Assembly: GCF_018491765.1 (NCBI RefSeq)
Contig: NZ_JABWCU010000021.1
Span: 1 to 64,000, forward strand
Reading direction: 5' to 3'
DNA: 64,000 nucleotides
Source: Novosphingobium profundi
GTDB taxonomy: Bacteria; Pseudomonadota; Alphaproteobacteria; Sphingomonadales; Sphingomonadaceae
Position 1 is the first letter of the stretch. Every line of letters begins with the position of its first letter. The notes beneath the pieces are model-generated. The model was given only the letters and a program-made list of their open reading frames with translations. It was not told the origin of the DNA and did not search any database. Positions 52,724 to 60,738 of the stretch are shown piece by piece. Made by a program: the position numbers and the translations under genes.

Positions 52724-53577
52724 GCGAGCCTGTGATCGGGCCGCGCCCCTACGCCCTGCAAGACCTCAGCCACACCGCCTTTGCCGCGCGACTGGCCGAA
52801 AAGCCCGTCATCGTCCTCGCGCTCGGCAGCCAGGAGGAGCAGGGCCCGCACGCGCCGATGGGCGATTTCCTCGCCGCCGAGAGGATCGCGATGGCCGCCT
52901 GCGCGCAGGCCGGGGCGATCTGCGCACCGGTGCTGCCCTTCGGCTATGCGGAGTTCTTCCGGGGCTTTCCCGGCGGCATGCAGCTGCGCGGGGACACCTT
53001 CCGCGCGGTGCTGCGCGACATGATCGACAGCTTCCTCGACCATGCCATCGCCCATGTCGTGATCGTCAACGGCCACTCGACCAACGCCCCGCTCATCGCC
53101 GAAGTCTGCCAGGAAGTGCGCCGCAGGACCGGCGTGCTGGTGCCCGCCATCCACCTCTGGCGCTCGCTGCCCGACGCGGTCTGGGCTGAGGCGCATGGAG
53201 CCGACGCATCCGCCGCGCGCGGCCACGGTGCCGATCCGGTGACCTCGGTGATGATGCACCTTTCGCCCGAACTGGTGAACCTCGACGCGGCCTCGCCCGC
53301 ACGCCGCAAGCCGGTCTTCGGCCTGCCCTCCGACCCGCACTTCGCCAGCGCGCACTTTGCCGGCATCTCGCTCGACCTGCCGCTCGACGCGACCGAAGTG
53401 GCCGACGACGGCGTGGGCTCGGGCGATCCGGCGCTGTGCACTCCCGAAGCGGGCGCGATCTTCACCCGCTTCCTCACCGACCACGTCGCCAGTTTCCTTG
53501 CACACTGGCGCCAGTGCGACCCCACCCGCCCCACCCGCGCGCCCGGAAACATCGCGCCCGAAAGCCCCACCGCATGA
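52720..53577 (+). CDS. Creatininase family metal-dependent amidohydrolase
   Basis: A 285-residue protein starting at GTG in a four-base overlap with the previous gene. The family metal ligands are Glu40, His44 and Asp49 in GSQEEQGPHAPMGDF, and His119 in VNGHSTNAP. Members open cyclic amides (creatinine, formamides) or act in cofactor maturation; substrate assignment needs more than sequence. Together with the neighbouring amidase it suggests stepwise cleavage of a cyclic or substituted amide. Confidence 0.92.
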   Translation: MSEPVIGPRPYALQDLSHTAFAARLAEKPVIVLALGSQEEQGPHAPMGDFLAAERIAMAACAQAGAICAPVLPFGYAEFFRGFPGGMQLRGDTFRAVLRDMIDSFLDHAIAHVVIVNGHSTNAPLIAEVCQEVRRRTGVLVPAIHLWRSLPDAVWAEAHGADASAARGHGADPVTSVMMHLSPELVNLDAASPARRKPVFGLPSDPHFASAHFAGISLDLPLDATEVADDGVGSGDPALCTPEAGAIFTRFLTDHVASFLAHWRQCDPTRPTRAPGNIAPESPTA

Positions 53578-54263
53578 GCCGCGACGTCCGCCCCATGCCC
53601 GCCCCGGCCGAGCCCTGCCTCGTCGCGGCGCTGCGCGAGGTCGACACCGCGACGCTCGGCCACTGGCGCCTGTGGGGCCTGTGCGATCCCGCGCTGCGCC
53701 CGCTCGCGCCCGGCATGAAGGCCTGCGGAACCGTGGTCACGCTCTCGCTGCCCGGCCCCGACGGCGCGCTGCTGCACGAGGCGCTCGGGCTGCTGCGCGC
53801 GGGCGACGTGCTCGTCATCGATCGACTTGGCGACACGCTCCACGCCGCCGTCGGCGGGATCGTCGCCGAAGCCGCCAGCCGGATCCGCCTCGGCGCGATC
53901 GTGCTCGACGGTCCGGTGGCGGACACCGCCGAGATCCTCGCCACCGGCCTTCCGGTCTGGGCGCGCGGCACCAGCCAGCGCACCACCCGGCGCCTGGGCC
54001 TTGGCGGGCGTTTCAACGCGCCCGCGAGCGTGGGCGGCGTGGTCGCCCATCCCGGCGACTTGGCGCTATGCGACAGCGACGGGGTGGTGATCCTCTCGGC
54101 CGAGGAAGCCGCCGGCGACATCGCCCGCGCGATCAAGAGCGCGCGGCGCGAAAGCGCGATCCGCGAAGGCCTCGCCGCCGGGCGCCGCCTGCCCGATCTG
54201 CTCGAGGCGCCGATGCTCGCCGCCGCGCTTGCGGCCACTCCCTTGCCCGAAGGGGCTCGCTGA
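53574..54263 (+). CDS. RraA-like protein lacking the conserved arginine
   Basis: A 229-residue RraA/HMG-aldolase-fold protein. GGIVAEAA (94-101) and LDGPVADTAEI (111-121) are the two family blocks. The second normally reads D-G-x-V-R-D; here Arg is Ala116 while Asp117 is kept. That Arg binds pyruvate-type substrates in the aldolases, so ordinary aldolase activity is doubtful. It may be a regulatory or lyase variant for this pathway. The ATG overlaps the creatininase-family stop, and the next gene overlaps its stop. Confidence 0.85.
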   Translation: MSRDVRPMPAPAEPCLVAALREVDTATLGHWRLWGLCDPALRPLAPGMKACGTVVTLSLPGPDGALLHEALGLLRAGDVLVIDRLGDTLHAAVGGIVAEAASRIRLGAIVLDGPVADTAEILATGLPVWARGTSQRTTRRLGLGGRFNAPASVGGVVAHPGDLALCDSDGVVILSAEEAAGDIARAIKSARRESAIREGLAAGRRLPDLLEAPMLAAALAATPLPEGAR

Positions 54264-54757
54264 TGGCCGGCCGGATATCGCTCGACGCGGCCGACCTGCG
54301 CATCCTGGGCGCGCTGCAGAAGGACGGCACGCTCTCGATCGCGGCGCTCTCGGAGCGGGTCAACCTCTCGCACAATTCGTGCTGGCGCCGCCTCAAGCGG
54401 CTCGACGCGGCGGGCGTGATCAAGGGGCGCGTGGCGCTGCTCGATCCGGCCAAGCTCGGCCTCCAGCTCACCGCCTATGTCTCGATCCGCACGCGCGAGC
54501 ACTCCGAGGCCTGGCTGCGCGAATTCGCCGCCGCCGTCGAGAGCCTGCCCGAGATCGTCGAACTCTACCGCATGACCGGCGACGTCGACTACCTGATGAA
54601 GATCCGCGTCCCCAGCATCGAGGCCTACGACGCGGTCTACAAGCGCCTGATCGCGAAAGTGCGCCTGACCGACGTCAGCTCCGCCTTCGCGATGGAGGAG
54701 ATGAAGAACACCACCGAACTCCCGCTCTTCGCCGCCCCTTCGGGCGAGGACGAATGA
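54263..54757 (+). CDS. Lrp/AsnC family transcriptional regulator
   Basis: A 164-residue protein of standard length. The helix-turn-helix is LDAADLRILGALQKDGTLSI with LSERVNLSHNSCWRRLKRL, and the RAM domain follows with LYRMTGDVDYLMKIRVPS. It binds DNA in response to an amino acid. The ATG overlaps the RraA-like stop (TGATG). Its place inside the operon suggests sensing of an amino acid product, possibly controlling the PLP enzyme and TonB receptor downstream. Confidence 0.94.
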   Translation: MAGRISLDAADLRILGALQKDGTLSIAALSERVNLSHNSCWRRLKRLDAAGVIKGRVALLDPAKLGLQLTAYVSIRTREHSEAWLREFAAAVESLPEIVELYRMTGDVDYLMKIRVPSIEAYDAVYKRLIAKVRLTDVSSAFAMEEMKNTTELPLFAAPSGEDE

Positions 54758-54944
54758 TCATCCCATGAAGCGACCGATCAGCCCGACATCCATCCCGAAA
54801 TTTGTGCAATCGCGCAAGAAACGGGGTGGGACTGTCAACGCGCCCGCCGCCTAACACGGGGGCATGGAATCGCGAGGGCCCGGGCCACCTGCCCGCCGTC
54901 CTCGCCCTGCCCCAGACACTCGACAAGTATCGGAACATCCTCAC

Positions 54945-56144
54945 GTGCGCGACACCCCCTCGACGACCTCCACCAGCGAAGCCACCCGCCTGATCCACCC
55001 GCAGGGCGACGCCAAGGCCCCCGTGCGCACGGCCGCCCCGGTGCTTCAGCGCGGCACCACCGTGCTCCACGCCTGTGCCGCCTCATTCGGCCAGACGCTG
55101 CCCAGCTACGGGCGCTCGGGCCTCGCCACCCACGGCGAACTGCGCCAGGCGCTGTGCGACCTGGAGGGCGGCGACGTCGCCGAGCTCTACCCCTCGGGCC
55201 TCGCCGCGCTTGCGGGCGCGATCCTCGCGGTGTGCCGCACCGGCGACGAGATCCTGATGTGCGACACCATCTACGGTCCCACCCGCCGCTTCGCCGAGAC
55301 CACCATGGCCGACTACGGCGTGACCACGCGCCCCTTCCCGGCAAGCGCCAGCGCCGAGGAGCTTGAAGCCATGCTCGGCGAAAAGACCCGCCTGATCGTG
55401 CTCGAAAGCCCCGGCTCGCTCACGCTCGACATGATCGACGTGCCCGCGATCGCGGCGATGGCCCGCCGTCGCGGGGTGCTCACCCTGATAGACAATACCT
55501 ACGCGGCGGGCCTGCTGTTCAAGCCGCTGGCGCACGGCGTCGACATTTCGGTCCAGGCCATGACCAAGTACATCTGCGGGCACTCGGACGTGTTCATGGG
55601 CTGCGCGGTGGCCCGCGGCGAGGTGGGCGCGCTGCTCCAGCGCGGCACGCGCGCGATCGGGTGGACGATCTCTTCCGACGATGCCTACCTCGCGCTGCGC
55701 GGGATGAAGACGCTCGAGCTGCGCCTTGCCCAGCACGGCGCGGCCGCGCTCGAGGTCGCGCGCTGGCTGTCGGCGCGCCCCGAAGTGAAGAGCGTGCTGT
55801 GCCCCGCCCTCCCCGGCGCGCCCGGCCACGAGATCTTCGCGCGCGATTTCAGCGGCGGCAACGGCCTCGTCACGATCGAGCTCGACGGACCGCTGGCCGC
55901 CACCCCGGCCTTCCTCGATGCGCTCTCGATCTTCGGCCTCGGCTTCAGCTGGGGCGGGTTCGAAAGCCTTGCCATCGCCTGCAACGACCAGCTCGAAGCC
56001 CGCGCCTTCGAACGCGAATGGACCCGCCCGGTGATCCGCCTGCACATCGGCCTCGAGACGACCGGCGACCTCATCGCCGAACTCGACGGTGCACTCGGCG
56101 CCTTCGCAAAGGCGGCCCAAACCCTTTCCGGCGTGCCTGCCTAG
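54945..56144 (+). CDS. metC: Cystathionine beta-lyase-like PLP enzyme
   Basis: A 399-residue Cys/Met metabolism enzyme of normal length. The GTG at 54945 is preferred because the family begins near TRLIH; an ATG at 54864 adds a Pro/Arg-rich tail. SYGRSGLATHGELRQAL, LIDNTYAAG (Asp183) and AMTKYICGHSDVFMG with the PLP lysine Lys208 define it, and GFSWGGFESL is typical of the beta-lyase branch. It splits cystathionine or a related beta-substituted amino acid. In this context it may release a thiol or amine from a modified amino acid. The gene symbol reflects family similarity, not proven activity. Confidence 0.85.
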   Translation: MRDTPSTTSTSEATRLIHPQGDAKAPVRTAAPVLQRGTTVLHACAASFGQTLPSYGRSGLATHGELRQALCDLEGGDVAELYPSGLAALAGAILAVCRTGDEILMCDTIYGPTRRFAETTMADYGVTTRPFPASASAEELEAMLGEKTRLIVLESPGSLTLDMIDVPAIAAMARRRGVLTLIDNTYAAGLLFKPLAHGVDISVQAMTKYICGHSDVFMGCAVARGEVGALLQRGTRAIGWTISSDDAYLALRGMKTLELRLAQHGAAALEVARWLSARPEVKSVLCPALPGAPGHEIFARDFSGGNGLVTIELDGPLAATPAFLDALSIFGLGFSWGGFESLAIACNDQLEARAFEREWTRPVIRLHIGLETTGDLIAELDGALGAFAKAAQTLSGVPA

Positions 56145-56223
56145 GCCCGCCACCCCCGACAGCAAGAAACACGAAAAATCCAGTTCGCGCCTCCTGTCAG
56201 CGCACCACAACAGGGAGTTAACC

Positions 56224-58689
56224 ATGAGAAAGCATCTACTGACCTGCTCCGTTCTGGCGCTGGGAATCGTCCAGGCCCAGACCGCCCTTGCCCAGAGCGG
56301 TGACGCCGCCGCCAGCGACGCCTCCGACGGCGGCGCGGCCATCGTCGTCACCGGCTCGCGCGGGCAGCCGCGCACCGTCACCACCAGCCCGACGCCGATC
56401 GACGTGATCAGCGGCGAGCAGATCGCGCAGATGGGCGGCTCGATGCAGCTGCGCGACGTGCTGACCCAGCTCGTGCCCTCGTTCCAGTCGCAGCAGGTGG
56501 GCTCCTCCTCGTGGAACTCGGTCATGCGCCCGGCGGGTCTGCGCGGGCTTTCGGGCGTCCATGTCCTCGTCCTCGTCAACGGCAAGCGCCGCCACAATTC
56601 GGCGATGATCGACCTTGCCTCGGGTTCGACCTCGATGGGCGGCAACCCGGTCGACCTCGACATGATCCCGACCAGCGCGATCGAGCGCATCGAGGTGCTG
56701 CGTGACGGTGCCGCCGCGCAGTACGGTTCGGACGCCATCGCGGGCGTCATCAACGTGATCCTGAAGGGCAGCGCCGACAGCGGCAGCGCCTCGATCGAGG
56801 CCGGCCAGCGCTACAAGGACAGCGTCAACGGCAGCGACGGCGAGACCGTCTCGGCCCAGGTCTCCAAGGGCTTCCACATTGGCGACAACGGCTCGATCGT
56901 GCTCTCGGCCGAAGGCAAGCTGCAGAAGAAGACCGTGCGCAATTCCGATGCGACCGCGCGCGTCTACTCGCAGATCGACGGCGAGGACGACCCGCGCGAG
57001 GCGACCGCCAACCGGCGCACCTACCAGGGCGGCCTGCCGCAGATCCGCGGTTTCAACCTGGCGCAGAACAGCAGCTACGACACCGGCGACCTGACGCTCT
57101 ACTCGAACGCCACCTTCGGCTACCGCGAGACCCGCGTGGGCCAGTCGGGCCGCCGCCCGAGCACCACCAGCGACATCATCGCGATCTACCCCGACGGCTT
57201 CACGCCCTACTACACCAGCCAGGAAACCGACTTCCAGGCGACCGCGGGCATGAAGAGCCAGGTCAGCGGATGGGACCTCGACCTTTCCACCACTTACGGG
57301 CGCGACTACGTGCGTTCGGGCGCGGACAACACGCTCAACGCCTCGCTCGGCGAGGACAGCCCGACCAGCTTCGACACCTTCAGCTCGGCTTTCGACCAGT
57401 GGACCACCAACCTCGATCTCACCAAGGGTTACGAGGTCCTGGGCGGACGCCACCTGCAGGTCTCGGCCGGTGCCGAATTCCGCTACGAAAGCTACGTCAC
57501 CAAGTCGCTCGATCGCCTCGCCTGGTACAACGGCGGCTACCAGTACGGCGATGATTCCGCGCTCGCCGGCCAGTACGGCGCGATCGGTGCGCAAGGTGCG
57601 ATCATCGTCACCCCCGAGGACGAAGCCGACGAGAAGCGCACCGTGGGCGCGGCCTACCTCGACCTTGCGCTCGACGTGACCGACCGCCTGCTGGTCTCCG
57701 GCGCGGGCCGCTTCGAGACCTACGACGACAGCTCGGGCAGCGTGTGGAGCGGCAAGGTCTCGGCGATCTGGAAGGCGACCGACTGGCTCAACTTCCGCGG
57801 CGCCTTCTCGAACGGCTTCCGCGCCCCCTCGCTCTCGCAGCAGGGCTATGCCCAGACCGCGACGCAGGTCTCGCTGGTCAACGGCTCGTACCAGCTGATC
57901 CAGTCGAAGATCCTCAAGACCGGCTCGGCGATCGCGCAGGCGCTCGGCGCGCAGGATTTGAAGCCCGAGAAGTCGCGCAACTACTCGCTGGGCGTCACCA
58001 TGACCCCGCTCGCCAACTTCTCGCTCACTGTCGATGCCTACCAGATCGAAATCGACGACCGCATCACGATGACCGGCCTGCTCTCGGGCACCGGCATTTC
58101 GACGCTGCTGGAAGACAACGGCTATTCGGGCGACCAGTATGTGCGCTTCTTCGCCAACGCCATCGACACCCGCACCCGCGGCATCGACGTCGTCAGCGCC
58201 TATTCGTTCACGCTGGGGGAAATCGGCCGCTTCCGCGCCAGCGCGGCCTACAACTACAACAAGACCAAGATCACCCACATCGCCGACGATCCGGCGCCGC
58301 TCGCGGACCTGGGCCTCACCCTGTTCGACCGCCAGACCCAGGGCTACTTCACCGTCTTCACCCCGCGTGACAAGGTGATCCTGGGCCTTGACTGGAACAA
58401 CGGGCCGTTCTCGCTGCGCGCCAAGGAAACCCGCTACGGCAGCTGGAAGCTGCTCGCCAACAATTCGGCGAGCGACCAGAGCTACGGCGCCAAGTGGATC
58501 ACCGACCTCGAGGCCGGCTACGCGATCACGCCCAGCATGCGCGTCGCCATCGGGGCCTACAACCTGTTCAACACCTACCCCGACAAGAACACCGTCACCA
58601 GCACCATCGGCAGCTCGCCCTACGGCAGCAATTCGCCCTTCGGCGCTTACGGCGGCTACTACTACGCACGTCTCTCGTTCGACCTCTGA
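56224..58689 (+). CDS. TonB-dependent outer-membrane receptor
   Basis: An 821-residue receptor. The ATG at 56224, following AGGGAG, begins a signal peptide (MRKHLLTCSVLALGIVQAQ, cleavage near ALAQ). GAAIVVTGSRGQPR is the TonB-box-like segment; the plug contains LVLVNGKRRHNSAMIDL and RIEVLRDGAAAQYGSDAIAG. This is the receptor branch with the R-D-G-A-A-A-Q-Y-G signature, common among peptide- and amino-acid-linked receptors in sphingomonads. The barrel ends YYARLSFDL. It closes the amide and peptide hydrolase series and probably imports its substrate. Confidence 0.95.
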   Translation: MRKHLLTCSVLALGIVQAQTALAQSGDAAASDASDGGAAIVVTGSRGQPRTVTTSPTPIDVISGEQIAQMGGSMQLRDVLTQLVPSFQSQQVGSSSWNSVMRPAGLRGLSGVHVLVLVNGKRRHNSAMIDLASGSTSMGGNPVDLDMIPTSAIERIEVLRDGAAAQYGSDAIAGVINVILKGSADSGSASIEAGQRYKDSVNGSDGETVSAQVSKGFHIGDNGSIVLSAEGKLQKKTVRNSDATARVYSQIDGEDDPREATANRRTYQGGLPQIRGFNLAQNSSYDTGDLTLYSNATFGYRETRVGQSGRRPSTTSDIIAIYPDGFTPYYTSQETDFQATAGMKSQVSGWDLDLSTTYGRDYVRSGADNTLNASLGEDSPTSFDTFSSAFDQWTTNLDLTKGYEVLGGRHLQVSAGAEFRYESYVTKSLDRLAWYNGGYQYGDDSALAGQYGAIGAQGAIIVTPEDEADEKRTVGAAYLDLALDVTDRLLVSGAGRFETYDDSSGSVWSGKVSAIWKATDWLNFRGAFSNGFRAPSLSQQGYAQTATQVSLVNGSYQLIQSKILKTGSAIAQALGAQDLKPEKSRNYSLGVTMTPLANFSLTVDAYQIEIDDRITMTGLLSGTGISTLLEDNGYSGDQYVRFFANAIDTRTRGIDVVSAYSFTLGEIGRFRASAAYNYNKTKITHIADDPAPLADLGLTLFDRQTQGYFTVFTPRDKVILGLDWNNGPFSLRAKETRYGSWKLLANNSASDQSYGAKWITDLEAGYAITPSMRVAIGAYNLFNTYPDKNTVTSTIGSSPYGSNSPFGAYGGYYYARLSFDL

Positions 58690-58708
58690 CGAGGTTCGGA
58701 CACCGCGG

Positions 58709-58741
58709 CCGGCTCCCCGCCTTCCCATCCCGGGGGGCCGG
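58709..58741 (+). terminator. GC-rich hairpin after the TonB receptor
   Basis: An 11-bp stem with one mismatch (58709-58719 with 58731-58741) and an 11-base loop, 19 bases after the receptor stop. No T run; a possible weak terminator. Confidence 0.4.
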
Positions 58742-58872
58742 TCGCACCCCCTCCTGCATTTCAGCTCCCGCATACCCGGCCCGTTTCTCCAGGCCCCGCC
58801 GCGCGCGCGCCGCGCCCCGTTCGCCGGGGCGCGCGGGTGCCCCGTGCCCGAACGAAAGAACCCTTCCCCCCG

Positions 58873-59088
58873 ATGTTGCGCAAGATCTTCAACGACCACC
58901 CCCAGAGCGTGGGCGAGACTTATCCCGAGCACGCGCGCTCGGCCTTCGGCTTCGGCCTCGCCATGCTGCAGGGCGGCGCCAAGTGCCTGGTCCACGGCAT
59001 CTTCCCGCCACTGTTCAAGACCTCGGGCAGCGACGTCGTGCGCCGCCTCCACGAGCGCATGGTCGTGCACCGCCGCAAGGCTCCTTAA
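58873..59088 (+). CDS. Small DUF6356-like protein
   Basis: A 71-residue protein starting MLRKIFNDHPQSVGETYPEHA. A short hydrophobic stretch, FGFGLAMLQGGAKCLVHGIFPPLF, is followed by TSGSDVVRRLHERMV. This layout matches small DUF6356 proteins widespread in sphingomonads, whose role is unknown; one membrane-associated helix is likely. An upstream in-frame ATG (58837) adds only 12 residues without a ribosome site. A hairpin eight bases after the stop suggests a single-gene unit. Confidence 0.75.
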   Translation: MLRKIFNDHPQSVGETYPEHARSAFGFGLAMLQGGAKCLVHGIFPPLFKTSGSDVVRRLHERMVVHRRKAP

Positions 59089-59095
59089 TAACCCC

Positions 59096-59116
59096 CTTTC
59101 GCGCCGCCCGCGAAAG
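59096..59116 (+). terminator. Hairpin after the small DUF6356-like gene
   Basis: A perfect 8-bp stem CTTTCGCG/CGCGAAAG with a 5-base loop, eight bases past the stop codon. There is no T run, so it may be Rho-assisted. Confidence 0.5.
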
Positions 59117-59331
59117 ACTCACCCCGCTGGGCGCGCGGGCCTGCAAACCCCTCGTTCCCGCGATCCGAAAATAACCAAGGCGCAACCCCCTAATCCTCGT
59201 GCGATCACGTACAGAAATTTAATGAGCCTCCTTCCGTAAAACGAAGTATAGTCACGCGTCCGACTTTTATCTTGCACCAGGGGCGGCGTTTCCAACGCCG
59301 GGCGCATTCGAGAAGGGGGGAAACGCTGCCG

Positions 59332-60738
59332 GTGGGGAAGGCCGAGCTCAGGGGGAAGCGCGCGTCGCGTCGCAAGCGCCCAAGATCGCAGCCGATCGGC
59401 CGCGTGGTTTGCGCGCTCGTCCTTCTGATCCTCGTCCTGAGCGCCAGTCTCGCCCACGCGATCGCCCATGCGGCGGCCTATCTCGGGGTGGCGAGCTGCG
59501 CGGGATCGACCTGCCATGGCCGCAGCGAGGGCAACGGCAAAGTCGTGCGCCAGGACGAACTCGCCATTCTCCAGGACGGGTCGAGCGCGGCGGGCGCCCA
59601 CGCCCGCGCCTATGCCGTGCTCGCCTCCGCGCGCGGACAGCGCATCGCCGCTACGCTCGGGCTCGGTCCGGCCTCGAGCGCCCCCGCATGTCTCGGATGC
59701 CACGCCAGCAACGCCCCGCAAGGCCTGCGCGGGCCCCGCTACCGCACCGCCGACGGGATCGGCTGCGAAACCTGCCACGGCCCCGCCTCCGCCTGGATTT
59801 CCGCGCACTACGCCCTTCCCGCAAGCCACGCCTCCAACCTGGCTCTGGGCATGACCGCGCTCGACAACCCGCAAGTGCGCGCGCGCGTCTGCCTCGATTG
59901 CCACTACGGCAGCGCCGAAGCGGGCCAGTTCGTGACCCACGCGATGATGGCCGCCGGACACCCGCGCATCGCCTTCGAGCTCGACCTCTTCTCCGCGCTT
60001 CAGGCCCATTACGATCTCGACGCGGACTACACCGCGCGCAAGCGGCGCCCCGACAGCGTCCAGCTCTGGGCGGTCGGCCAGGCCGAGGCGGTGCGCCGCC
60101 AGGCCGCGCTCTTCGCCCGCCCGAACCTCGCGAGCGAGGGCCTCTTCCCGCAGTTCACTTTCTTCGACTGCCATTCCTGCCACCGCGCGATCCGCGACGG
60201 CCCCGAGCCGCGCCGGACCTTCGAGGACAATCCCGCACGCCCCATCCCCTTCGCCAACCCACCCTTCAACGACGAGAACATGATCCTGCTCTCGCTCGTC
60301 GCCAGCCTCTACGCGCCCGGCGAGGCGGCGCGCTACGAAACCGCCGCGCGCGGTTTCCACCGCGCAATGGGACAAGGCGCGAAGGCGAGCGGTGAGGCCG
60401 CCAGGACCCTTGCCAGCGCGGCGGCAAGTTTGTCCGACCGCCTCGCCGCGCGCAGCTTCGCGCCCGCAAGCGCCTTCGACGCGGTTGCGGCGGTGGCCGC
60501 GCGCACGACGTCGGCGCGCTTCACCGACTACGCCGGATCGGCGCAGGCGGTCATGGCGATCGACACCCTCCTCAACGCCCTGGTGCGCGAAGGCCGGGTG
60601 ACGGTGGGGGCCGCCGCCGGCATCCGCGCGCGGATCAACCGCGCCTACGAGGCCGTCGCCGCGCCCGAACGCTACGATCCACCCACCTTCCGCCGCGCGC
60701 TTGGCGAAGCGGCCCGTGCCATTGCGGCGCTGCGTTGA
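59332..60738 (+). CDS. Exported pentaheme c-type cytochrome
   Basis: A 468-residue protein from the GTG at 59332. The start is uncertain: a TTG at 59272 is also in frame, and the purine-rich AGAAGGGGGG lies rather far from the GTG. A basic N-terminus and hydrophobic signal (VVCALVLLILVLSASLAHA) direct export. Five heme sites are visible: C56-AGST-CH (a CX4CH variant), CLGCH (120), CETCH (145), CLDCH (187) and CHSCH (280). Spacing and flanking His resemble cytochrome c554-type proteins. The last 180 residues are helical and heme-free. It overlaps the next lipoprotein gene by one base (TGATG), so they are co-translated and probably act in one electron-transfer complex. Confidence 0.88.
   Translation: MGKAELRGKRASRRKRPRSQPIGRVVCALVLLILVLSASLAHAIAHAAAYLGVASCAGSTCHGRSEGNGKVVRQDELAILQDGSSAAGAHARAYAVLASARGQRIAATLGLGPASSAPACLGCHASNAPQGLRGPRYRTADGIGCETCHGPASAWISAHYALPASHASNLALGMTALDNPQVRARVCLDCHYGSAEAGQFVTHAMMAAGHPRIAFELDLFSALQAHYDLDADYTARKRRPDSVQLWAVGQAEAVRRQAALFARPNLASEGLFPQFTFFDCHSCHRAIRDGPEPRRTFEDNPARPIPFANPPFNDENMILLSLVASLYAPGEAARYETAARGFHRAMGQGAKASGEAARTLASAAASLSDRLAARSFAPASAFDAVAAVAARTTSARFTDYAGSAQAVMAIDTLLNALVREGRVTVGAAAGIRARINRAYEAVAAPERYDPPTFRRALGEAARAIAALR

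Noticed and set aside
46134..58689. Microcystin (mlr) or lasso-peptide isopeptidase cluster
   Set aside because: Both occur in sphingomonads, but no MlrA-type membrane protease, MlrC-type metallopeptidase or S9 isopeptidase is present.
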